In this document: piece by piece, positions 1 through 5,066 of the stretch | Layout of the letters: every line of letters starts with the position of its first letter | How positions within the stretch are numbered: the stretch's first letter is position 1 | Assembly: GCA_946011705.1 (NCBI GenBank) | Contig: CAMGCA010000055.1 | Location: 1 to 9,627, forward strand | Length of the DNA stretch: 9,627 bases | Source: an uncultured Clostridia bacterium | Lineage (GTDB): Bacteria; Bacillota; Clostridia; Oscillospirales; Oscillospiraceae | Direction: 5' to 3' | Notes under the pieces: generated by a model | The model's input: only the letters and a program-made list of their open reading frames with translations | What the model was told of the DNA's origin: nothing | Database searches by the model: none | Position numbers and translations under genes: made by a program

Positions 1-199
1 AGCACTCCGGCCTGGCCCCCCGCCCCGCGCCAGTGAGCGCGCTGACCCGAGCCCGGCCGCAGCGGCACTCGCCCACAGTCTTGTTGTACAGATCCATCTC
101 CGACAGGCCGATAATACAGCCGATGCCCCCCGCCGCGCCCAGCAGGCACAGGGCGCACAGGATGATGGCGATAAATTTGATTGCGATATGGTTTTTCAT
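1..199 (-). CDS. Sensor histidine kinase, N-terminal fragment (runs off the left edge)
   Basis: The reading frame opens with MKNHIAIKFIAIILCALCLL and stays open to the window edge. About 66 residues are visible. Residues 5 to 32 form one hydrophobic membrane segment preceded by a short positive N-terminus, the usual start of a membrane sensor kinase. No kinase domain is in view, so the call rests on this segment and on position: the start ATG overlaps the stop of the response regulator (ATGA, 196-199), a typical translationally coupled regulator-kinase pair. Beyond residue 43 the translation becomes a Cys-, Arg- and Gly-rich string that does not look like a normal sensor region. That could be real, or it could be a frame error near the edge. 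Confidence 0.75.
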   Translation of the reverse strand, partial: MKNHIAIKFIAIILCALCLLGAAGGIGCIIGLSEMDLYNKTVGECRCGRARVSALTGAGRGARPEC

Positions 200-894
200 T
201 TCCGGTCAGCCTCCATCTTGTAGCCCTGTCCCCAGACCACCTTCAAATACCGGGGCTCCGAGGGGTTGATCTCAATTTTCTCCCGCAGGTGCCGGATGTG
301 CACCGCCACCGCGCCTTCGCTGCCAAGGGCCGTCTCCTGCCAGACGGACTCATAAAGCACCTTGGTAGAGAACACCTTGCCGGGGTTCGCCATGAGCAGA
401 TGCAGAATCGCGTATTCCGTGGGGGTCAGGGACACGTTCTCCCCGTCCACCGTCACGGATTTGGTGCGGTCATCCAGCACCACGCCGCCCACGGTCAGGT
501 TGCCGTCCACGGTTTCCGGCTTACTGCCCAGCCGGTCATACCGCCGCAGCTGGGAGCGTACCCGGGCCAGCACCTCCACCGGCACAAAGGGCTTGGTGAT
601 ATAGTCGTCCGCGCCCACGTTCAGGCCCAGCACCTTGTCCTCGGTTTCGGACTTGGCGGTGAGCAGGATGATGGGGGCATTGGAAAATTCCCGGATTTTG
701 GAGGTTGCCGTAATCCCGTCCATCACCGGCATCATCACATCAAGTAAAATCAGGTGGATGTCATTTTTCCGAACCACATCCAGCGCTTCCTGCCCGGTGT
801 AGGCTTCAAACAAGTTGTATCCCTCCGGCGTCAGATAGATTTTCAGCGCATTGACAATATCCGGCTGATCGTCGCAAATCAGAACGTTATACAT
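196..894 (-). CDS. OmpR/VanR-type response regulator
   Basis: This is a 232-residue DNA-binding response regulator that would be phosphorylated by the kinase encoded just downstream. The receiver domain covers about residues 1 to 115, with the acidic pair D8-D9, the phospho-acceptor D52 in LLDVMMP, T79 and K101 in the KPF motif. All expected catalytic residues are present. Residues about 130 to 229 are a winged-helix trans_reg_C domain, including LTPTEYAILHLL and the recognition-helix region AVAVHIRHLREKI. The VWGQGYKM ending is typical of the OmpR family. Length is normal for the family. An AGAGGGG stretch lies about 12 bases before the ATG, a fair ribosome binding site. A promoter with repeated TTAAGAA boxes sits upstream and suggests autoregulation. 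The stimulus and regulon cannot be read from the sequence. Confidence 0.95.
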   Translation of the reverse strand: MYNVLICDDQPDIVNALKIYLTPEGYNLFEAYTGQEALDVVRKNDIHLILLDVMMPVMDGITATSKIREFSNAPIILLTAKSETEDKVLGLNVGADDYITKPFVPVEVLARVRSQLRRYDRLGSKPETVDGNLTVGGVVLDDRTKSVTVDGENVSLTPTEYAILHLLMANPGKVFSTKVLYESVWQETALGSEGAVAVHIRHLREKIEINPSEPRYLKVVWGQGYKMEADRK

Positions 895-926
895 GGCCCT
901 CGCCCCTCTTTCTCTTTCTGTTCAAT

Positions 927-955
927 ATTATATCATCCTTTTTCTTAAGAAGAAA
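927..955 (-). promoter_or_regulatory. Promoter of the two-component operon
   Basis: A perfect -10 box TATAAT (932-927 on the minus strand) lies 33 bases before the regulator ATG. At 17-bp spacing the -35 position reads TTTCTT, a poor match. This fits a promoter that needs an activator, and TTAAGAA boxes overlap and flank the -35 region. Confidence 0.65.
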
Positions 956-976
956 GAGGGAGAATTCTTAAAAGAA
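942..976 (-). promoter_or_regulatory. Paired TTAAGAA boxes, candidate response-regulator binding site
   Basis: TTAAGAA occurs on the minus strand at 948-942 and 971-965, with starts 23 bp apart (about two helical turns). Each copy lies in a local inverted repeat: TTCTTAAGAA at 942-951 and TTCTTAAAAGAA at 965-976. The proximal box sits on the -35 region of a TATAAT promoter that lacks a good -35. OmpR-family regulators usually bind tandem half-sites of this geometry at activated promoters. Autoregulation is an inference. Confidence 0.5.
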
Positions 977-981
977 TATTA

Positions 982-998
982 AGTCGGCAAGGCCGACT
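982..998. repeat. Short perfect hairpin AGTCGGC-AAG-GCCGACT
   Basis: A 7-bp perfect stem with a 3-base loop lies just upstream of the TTAAGAA boxes. Neither strand has a following T tract, so it is not an intrinsic terminator. It may be a fragment of a dispersed palindromic repeat. No function can be assigned. Confidence 0.5.
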
Positions 999-1027
999 GC
1001 GCTAAAGAAGAACATTGTTGATTTAGG

Positions 1028-1150
1028 TGTCATTGCGAGGAGGGCGAAGCCCGACGTGGCAATCCGCATCCCTTTTGGCACTCCGATGATGATACTTCTC
1101 CAAAGGAGAACGGATTGCCACGCCAGTGTGTGCACTGGCTCGCAATGACA
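1028..1150. repeat. MITE-like element with 12-bp terminal inverted repeats and cloverleaf folding
   Basis: The ends TGTCATTGCGAG (1028-1039) and CTCGCAATGACA (1139-1150) are perfect inverted repeats. A second perfect 12-bp pair lies inside: CGTGGCAATCCG (1055-1066) and CGGATTGCCACG (1111-1122). Three further hairpins fit around them: GGGC-GAA-GCCC (1042-1052), TTCTCC-AAA-GGAGAA (1096-1110) and GCCAGTG-TGTG-CACTGGC (1122-1139). Folded as single-stranded DNA or RNA this gives a branched, cloverleaf-like shape. Elements with TGTCATTGCGAG ends and a GGCAATCC inner motif are, from memory, common non-coding repeats in several bacterial groups including gut Clostridia. It has no coding capacity, and I see no clear target-site duplication. 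Confidence 0.8.
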
Positions 1151-1274
1151 TCCATTCTTATTCCACTAAAGGACAATTTACCGATATACTGAGCGGTTCC
1201 TGTCGAGCAGGCCCAATGGTGTAACGACTACCAACCGGGTGCGTAACGTATTGTCAGCGGCCACTGGCCGCAAA
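1151..1274. other. Gene-free stretch with a possible structured RNA (1172-1255)
   Basis: No reading frame here looks coding. Nested complementary segments are visible: GACAAT (1172-1177) with ATTGTC (1250-1255), extended by TTAC (1178-1181) with GTAA (1243-1246). Inside them CGGT (1194-1197) pairs with ACCG (1234-1237). Enclosed in that are two small hairpins, CCTG-CAGG (1199-1211) and TGGT-ACCA (1217-1233). A separate hairpin, GCGGCCA-C-TGGCCGC (1257-1271), follows. The stems are short, so this is only suggestive. The strand is undetermined. It matches no RNA family I can name. Confidence 0.3.
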
Positions 1275-1300
1275 AGCGCCCTCCCGGCTGGGAGGGCGCT
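1271..1300 (-). terminator. Intrinsic terminator of the cstA operon
   Basis: A perfect 11-bp GC-rich stem AGCGCCCTCCC with its complement (1275-1285 and 1290-1300) and a 4-base loop is followed on the minus strand by TTTTG. It lies 16 bp past the stop of the small gene at 1316-1675, so it ends the transcript that begins at cstA. The run of T is short but the stem is very stable. Confidence 0.85.
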
Positions 1301-1315
1301 TGCGTTATGGATTTT

Positions 1316-1675
1316 TCAGGGCTTGCCGACAGGAATCGTGGCCTTTTCCCGGATGGCATCCAGCAGGGCGTTCAGATTTTCCTCGTGGGTGAAGCGGTAT
1401 GCCTTCTGTTTGCCATCGTAGCAGACAACCAGATAGCACAGCGTACCGTAAATCTTCCCCTGCTCGAAGAATCCCTTGGTCACGCCCAAGCGCTTATACA
1501 CCCGGGTAATGGCGGAAAAAGGAATATAGCCCACCCGGCCAAAGCCGTACATTCCCACATACAGCGCCTCGTCGCCCAGACCGAAGTCCTCATAATGGGT
1601 ACAGGTCACCCGATCAGGCCGGAGAATCTCCGGGGACAGGGTTTTTTCAGACAGGGCTTTCGGCGGAATATACAT
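1316..1675 (-). CDS. Small conserved-looking protein of unknown function, downstream of cstA
   Basis: A 119-residue soluble protein with no signal peptide or membrane segment. I do not recognise a named family. The composition is that of a real gene: a well-placed AAAGGA ribosome binding site 8 bases before the ATG, a terminator just after the stop, and a mixed beta-rich pattern. The central part (about residues 28 to 95) alternates short hydrophobic strands and Gly turns (EALYVGMYGFGRVGYIPF, then YGTLCYLVVCYDG). The C-terminal helix has the pattern HEENLNALLDAIRE. A small beta-barrel closed by a C-terminal helix, as in bacterial PH-like domains, is a guess from this pattern. It starts 26 bp after the cstA stop and has no promoter of its own that I can see, so it is probably co-transcribed with cstA. 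Confidence 0.8.
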   Translation of the reverse strand: MYIPPKALSEKTLSPEILRPDRVTCTHYEDFGLGDEALYVGMYGFGRVGYIPFSAITRVYKRLGVTKGFFEQGKIYGTLCYLVVCYDGKQKAYRFTHEENLNALLDAIREKATIPVGKP

Positions 1676-1701
1676 AGGGATTTTCCTTTCTTAAGTACGG
1701 A

Positions 1702-3153
1702 TTACTTCGCGGCCTTCTGACCCTTGGGGGCCTTGAGAACGAACAGGACAAACAGAACCACGGCGATGCCGATGCCCAGGATCTTGGAGATGGGCGGGAA
1801 GAAGGGGATGGCGCCCAGATACAGCTTGCTGTTGAACACGAAGGACATGGTAACAGCAGTCATGAAGGCAGCGGGAATGGCGCAGATGTACGCATTCTTG
1901 CCCTCGTGGGCCAGGTACATGGCAGCGGTCCACAGAACGATGGCAGCCAGAATCTGGTTGGTGGAAGCGAAGTAGTTCCAGATGGAGGTGTAGTCCAGCT
2001 GAGAAACCAGAACGCCCAGAGCCAGCAGGGGGATGGTCAGAATCAGACGATTCTTGTAGCTCTTCTGATCCAGCTTCAGCGCGTCGGCGATGGTCAGACG
2101 GGCGGAGCGGAAGGCGGTGTCGCCGGAGGAGATGGGGCAGGCGATAACGCCCAGCATGGCAATGACAGCACCGAAGCCGCCCATGGTGGTGGCGCAGATG
2201 TTATACACACAGCCAGCCTGGCCAACAGACATGGCTTCCTTCAGGCCGGTCATCAGGCCGCCCTCGATGGGGAACAGAGCGCAGGAGGCAGCAGCCCAGA
2301 CCAGAGCGATGATGCCTTCGCAGACCATGGCGCCGTAGAAGACCATGTGAGACATTTTCTCACTCTTGCAGCAGCGGGCCATGATGGGGGACTGGGTGGA
2401 GTGGAAGCCGGAGCAGGCGCCGCAGGCCACGGAGATGAACATGGCGGGGAAGATGGAGGTTCCGGCGGGGTGCATATTGCGCAGGGGGAAGACCTCGGGG
2501 ATGGTGTAGCCCTTGGCGATGGTGCCGATACCCACGCCGATGGCCATGACGATCAGGCAGATGCCGAAGATGGGGTACAGCTTGCCGATGATCTTGTCAA
2601 CAGACAGGAAGGTGGCAATGAAGAAGTAAATAAAGACGATGGTCAGCCAGAAGTACTTGTTGGTCAGGATGCCGGTGCCGCCGCTATTACCGCCGCACAG
2701 GTAGGCAAGCAATCCGGCAGGGCCAACGGCGAACACAACGCCCACCATGAACAGCAGGACGGTGGAGAACACACGCATGACCTGCTTCATGACATTGCCC
2801 ATGTACATACCGGTCAGCTCCGGAACGCTGAGGCCTTCATGACGCATGGACATGAAGCCGGAAGCGAAGTCATGGACACCGCCGCAGAAAATGGTACCGA
2901 AGGTGATCCACAGGAACACGCTGGGGCCCCACATTGCGCCGCCCACAGCGCCCCAGATGGGGCCAAGGCCTGCAATGTTCAGCAGCTGGATCAGGAAGAT
3001 CCGCCAGGTAGGCATGACAACGTAGTCAACGCCATCCTCCATGGTAACTGCCGGGGTTTCACGATCGTCAGGGCCGAAGGTCTTGGATACGAATCCGCCA
3101 TAGATGAAGTATCCGCCAACGAGCAGTGCCAGACATACGAAGAAACTAATCAT
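1702..3153 (-). CDS. cstA: CstA-family transporter (carbon starvation protein A)
   Basis: A 483-residue polytopic inner-membrane protein with about a dozen hydrophobic segments from residue 2 to residue 475. Family features include the early GPDDRETPA segment, WRIFLIQLLNIAGLGPIWGA, GGVHDFASGFMSMRHEG, the Gly-rich FAVGPAGLLAYL region and the SGDTAFRSARL segment. CstA-family proteins import peptides or pyruvate during carbon limitation; the substrate here cannot be told from sequence. Enteric CstA and BtsT are about 700 residues, so this is one of the short forms common in Firmicutes, and it appears complete at both ends. The ribosome binding site AAGGAGGG lies 7 bases before the ATG. It has a strong promoter and a roughly 90-base leader, and it is followed by a small unknown gene that probably belongs to the same transcript. 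Confidence 0.95.
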   Translation of the reverse strand: MISFFVCLALLVGGYFIYGGFVSKTFGPDDRETPAVTMEDGVDYVVMPTWRIFLIQLLNIAGLGPIWGAVGGAMWGPSVFLWITFGTIFCGGVHDFASGFMSMRHEGLSVPELTGMYMGNVMKQVMRVFSTVLLFMVGVVFAVGPAGLLAYLCGGNSGGTGILTNKYFWLTIVFIYFFIATFLSVDKIIGKLYPIFGICLIVMAIGVGIGTIAKGYTIPEVFPLRNMHPAGTSIFPAMFISVACGACSGFHSTQSPIMARCCKSEKMSHMVFYGAMVCEGIIALVWAAASCALFPIEGGLMTGLKEAMSVGQAGCVYNICATTMGGFGAVIAMLGVIACPISSGDTAFRSARLTIADALKLDQKSYKNRLILTIPLLALGVLVSQLDYTSIWNYFASTNQILAAIVLWTAAMYLAHEGKNAYICAIPAAFMTAVTMSFVFNSKLYLGAIPFFPPISKILGIGIAVVLFVLFVLKAPKGQKAAK

Positions 3154-3175
3154 AAATTACCCTCCTTACAGTGTC

Positions 3176-3238
3176 GCGCCACAGTACTCCAGCGGCGCAT
3201 TTCCAAACGCAAAGCAAGGATGTTGGCGCACCCTTGCT
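3176..3238 (-). promoter_or_regulatory. Structured 5' leader of cstA
   Basis: The transcript from the cstA promoter would have a leader of about 90 bases. It contains a 7-bp perfect stem, AGCAAGG with CCTTGCT (3213-3219 and 3232-3238), and a weaker GCGCC/GGCGC pair (3176-3180 and 3194-3198) close to the ribosome binding site. No riboswitch consensus that I know is visible. Control by leader structure is possible but unproven. Confidence 0.3.
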
Positions 3239-3248
3239 CGTCTTCCCT

Positions 3249-3277
3249 ATTGTAGTACGTTTGTCGTTGAAAGTCAA
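3249..3277 (-). promoter_or_regulatory. Sigma-A promoter of cstA
   Basis: On the minus strand TTGACT (3277-3272) and TACAAT (3254-3249) are separated by exactly 17 bp, a near-consensus vegetative promoter. It stands about 95 bp before the cstA ATG. The upstream flank (3278-3315) is AT-rich and could act as an UP element. Confidence 0.85.
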
Positions 3278-3412
3278 CAAAAATCTTATGTAATTTTTAT
3301 TATGCATTGTTCTAATCGCATGGATTTTTCCTTATTTCTCCCATTCCGGAAACTTGCCGAGTATGCAATTTTTTGCAGAGAAAAAATCGTTTTTTGTCCG
3401 CTTCCGGCAGGC
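3278..3412. other. AT-rich spacer between the glycosyltransferase end and the cstA promoter
   Basis: Together with the cstA leader this belongs to a 307-bp gene-free stretch (3154-3460). Besides the cstA promoter, leader and the terminator at 3413-3448, it holds only AT-rich DNA with small A/T palindromes, for example GCAATTTTTTGC and AAAAAATCGTTTTTT. No gene, RNA or longer repeat is recognised in it. Confidence 0.5.
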
Positions 3413-3448
3413 AAAAGCCCCGTTCCGCCAAAAGCGGGACGGGGCTTT
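3413..3448 (-). terminator. Terminator of the abrB-glycosyltransferase operon
   Basis: A 15-bp stem with one mismatch (3414-3428 with 3434-3448), GC-rich in the middle, ends on the minus strand in GGGGCTTTTG. It lies 12 bp after the glycosyltransferase stop. On the plus strand only TTT follows, so minus-strand use is more likely. Confidence 0.8.
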
Positions 3449-3460
3449 CCATGCCGTTCG

Positions 3461-4648
3461 CTATCGGTATTCTCCGCCCCGGCAACAGCTCTCGATGCAG
3501 TCTGCCGCCGCTTTGGCGCCGCCGGAGGCCCGGAAGCTGGCTCCGATCTTTTCGGCGTTTTCCCGGTAAGAGGGATCATCCATGGCTTTCTCTAACGCGG
3601 CGCGGATGGCATCGGGAGTGGTCTTCCGCAGCCGCAGGCCGGCCCCCAGCTGTTCCGCCCGGACCGCAACGCCGCTCTGCTCCGAGGTCTGGGGAAGCAT
3701 CACCAGCGGCACGCCGAAGTAAAGTCCCTCGCTGGCGCTGTTCATGCCGCAGTGGGTCAGGAACACATCCGCCTTTTGCAGCACCGCAATCTGGTCAACG
3801 CTTGAAAAGACGGCAACATTATCCGGCAAGGTTCCCAGTTCCTCTCTGTCCACCTGATCGCCCACCGACAAAATCACCTGCCAGAGCGTGCCCTTCACCG
3901 CCTGGACGCAGGCCCGGTACAGGGGCAGCATATCGTTATTCACCGTGCCCATGGAGATATACACCAGCTTTTCCCCGGTTTTCGCCACCTGAGAACGGGC
4001 CGGGCGGATGGAGGGGCCGACAAAGGCGAAGTGCTCCGGGAAGGTCTCCGCGCAGGGCTGGAACAGGGGCGAGGTATAGACCACGGTAGGTACGCTCTCA
4101 TCGCTGCCGATGAGGTCGAGAACGCTCTTCACCGGGTATCCGGCCTGCCGAAGCCGCTTCACCTGGGCATTGACCTTGCCCAGGGACAGGATCATGGAGA
4201 CGGTCTCCTTTAGACTGTGCGGCATGATTTTCGCGGATTCTTTATTAAACGCGAAAGTGGTGGTGGAGCAGACGAAGGGGATGCCCAGCTTTTTGGCCAC
4301 GGCCTTGCCCCACACCGCCATAGAGTCCGCCACGATGCAGTCGGGCCTCAGCCGCTCCATGGCCCGGCACACCGGCTCATCCAGCGACAGGGTTGTATCC
4401 ACCAGTACCCGGGTGGACAGGGCCAGATCGGCGCCGATTTTCGCCCCCTCTTCCTTGGTCAGGTGCAGCTGGGCGTCGTTGCCGTTGCAGGAAATGAATT
4501 CCGCCCCGGCGTCTTCGATTTTCTCCCGGAATTCGTCGTAGGAATAGTACACCACCCGGTGGCCCCGGGCTGTCAGCTCCCGAACTACGTTCAGCGTGGG
4601 ATTGGTGTGCCCGTGGGCAGGAATGCAGAAGAAGACAATTGTCGCCAT
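3461..4648 (-). CDS. MGT-type family 1 (GT-B) UDP-sugar glycosyltransferase
   Basis: A 395-residue soluble enzyme of the macrolide glycosyltransferase type, related to OleD-like proteins that move a sugar from UDP-glucose to a hydroxyl of a small molecule. The N-terminal acceptor domain starts with FFCIPAHGHTNPTLNVVREL; H12 aligns with the catalytic His of OleD, and D108 in ADSMAVWGKA is the likely partner acid. The C-terminal donor domain begins near residue 205, with the ISMGTV strand at 231-236 and the nucleotide-sugar motif THCGMNSASEG at 298-308, followed by PLVMLPQTSEQ at 314-324. There is no signal peptide. I chose the ATG at 4648 rather than an in-frame ATG at 4675, because the earlier one would overlap the upstream abrB gene and GGAGGT lies 9 bases before 4648. 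The gene begins one base after the abrB stop, so translation is probably coupled. The acceptor is unknown; detoxification of an antibiotic or other aglycone is the usual role of relatives. Confidence 0.92.
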   Translation of the reverse strand: MATIVFFCIPAHGHTNPTLNVVRELTARGHRVVYYSYDEFREKIEDAGAEFISCNGNDAQLHLTKEEGAKIGADLALSTRVLVDTTLSLDEPVCRAMERLRPDCIVADSMAVWGKAVAKKLGIPFVCSTTTFAFNKESAKIMPHSLKETVSMILSLGKVNAQVKRLRQAGYPVKSVLDLIGSDESVPTVVYTSPLFQPCAETFPEHFAFVGPSIRPARSQVAKTGEKLVYISMGTVNNDMLPLYRACVQAVKGTLWQVILSVGDQVDREELGTLPDNVAVFSSVDQIAVLQKADVFLTHCGMNSASEGLYFGVPLVMLPQTSEQSGVAVRAEQLGAGLRLRKTTPDAIRAALEKAMDDPSYRENAEKIGASFRASGGAKAAADCIESCCRGGEYR

Positions 4649-4649
4649 C

Positions 4650-4868
4650 TTATTCGACCTCCTGATCCAGTGCATCGAAAATCTGCTTCATAATCCGCTG
4701 GCTGTCCGCCACAGGCGGGATAGCGAGGCCGCGTTTTTCATCTGCCAGCACCAGAATGGTTGTGCCCGGCTGGAAGCCGAACAGCTCCCGGGCCTCCTTC
4801 GGAATCACGAACTGCCCTTTTTCGCCAATTTTGATCATCCACGCATACTTTCCCTGTGGAACCTCCAT
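4650..4868 (-). CDS. AbrB/SpoVT-type transcriptional regulator
   Basis: A 72-residue DNA-binding protein. Residues about 10 to 52 make the swapped-hairpin AbrB fold: KIGEKGQFVIPKEARELFGF followed by QPGTTILVLADEKRG. The C-terminal helix (residues 56-72) is probably for dimer contact. Length is right for small AbrB proteins that either regulate their own operon or act as antitoxins. No toxin gene is next to it. Its partner is instead the glycosyltransferase, which starts one base after its stop codon; the ribosome binding site of that gene lies inside the last abrB codons. The ribosome binding site AAAGGGGG lies about 9 bases before the ATG. A perfect 18-bp palindrome over the -10 box of its promoter is the obvious candidate for its own binding site. 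Confidence 0.9.
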   Translation of the reverse strand: MEVPQGKYAWMIKIGEKGQFVIPKEARELFGFQPGTTILVLADEKRGLAIPPVADSQRIMKQIFDALDQEVE

Positions 4869-4882
4869 TGAAATAGCCCCCT

Positions 4883-4981
4883 TTGGTGAGTGTTGAGTGT
4901 GGAGTGATGGTATCGCCTGCGGCGATGAATTGAATATGAGGTTCTGCTCTCTCCACTCTTCACTCCTAACTCCTAACTCCC
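4883..4981. repeat. Dispersed GAGTG/CACTCC repeat element, copy 1, in the abrB leader
   Basis: The left arm (4885-4908) is built from degenerate GAGTG units (gagtgttgagtgtggagtga). The right arm (4951-4981) is built from the complement, with CACTCCTAACTCCTAACTCC at 4961-4980. Together they form a long imperfect hairpin. The centre holds a perfect small stem ATCGCC-TGC-GGCGAT (4912-4926) and the motif AGGTTC. A related copy lies at 8171-8260 and shares AGTGTGGAGTG, AGGTTC and TCACTCCTAACT. The element fills most of the transcript between the abrB promoter and its ribosome binding site. Confidence 0.75.
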
Positions 4982-4984
4982 GTA

Positions 4985-5002
4985 AGTATGATTAATCATA
5001 CT
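4985..5002. promoter_or_regulatory. Perfect 18-bp palindromic operator, AGTATGATTAATCATACT
   Basis: Each half is 9 bp with no spacer and no mismatch. The palindrome contains the -10 box of the abrB promoter and would cover the transcription start. A repressor bound here would block RNA polymerase. AbrB itself is the natural candidate, because single-gene AbrB regulators often autoregulate. The site is inferred, not proven. Confidence 0.7.
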
Positions 5003-5023
5003 ATTCATACCGACATTTGTCAA
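4995..5023 (-). promoter_or_regulatory. Sigma-A promoter of abrB and the glycosyltransferase
   Basis: On the minus strand a perfect TTGACA (5023-5018) and TATGAT (5000-4995) are separated by exactly 17 bp. It is the best promoter on the left side of the window. Transcription should start near 4988, giving a leader of about 120 bases that is mostly the repeat element. Confidence 0.88.
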
Positions 5024-5066
5024 CACCATTTTTCTTCCGCCGCATATACTACCGGGAGGTGATATT

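Noticed and set aside
1194..1230. Resemblance to 23S rRNA domain V (AATGGTGTAACGACT)
   Set aside because: The match is about 15 bases and the flanking segments are spaced differently from real 23S rRNA. Coincidence is more likely than an rRNA fragment.
1906..3255. Long open frame on the plus strand opposite cstA (449 codons)
   Set aside because: Its translation is Gly/His/Asp-rich and repetitive, the shadow of a GC-rich membrane protein gene. It has no ribosome binding site, and cstA on the other strand is unmistakable.
3461..4675. Longer glycosyltransferase starting at the ATG at 4675
   Set aside because: It would overlap abrB by 26 bp, has no good ribosome binding site, and adds a non-conserved MHWIRRSNK stretch. 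The ATG at 4648 has GGAGGT correctly placed.
4650..4868. AbrB protein as the antitoxin of a toxin-antitoxin pair
   Set aside because: No toxin-like gene is adjacent; its only partner is a full-length glycosyltransferase.
4961..4980. Tandem CTAACTC units as a possible CRISPR or regulator iteron array
   Set aside because: The units are short and degenerate with no unique spacers, and they are explained as one arm of the imperfect hairpin repeat.
5017..5050. Plus-strand promoter for the M14 peptidase (TTGTCA and TATACT)
   Set aside because: The spacing is 22 bp, too long, and the -10 box would lie almost on the ribosome binding site. No convincing promoter was found.
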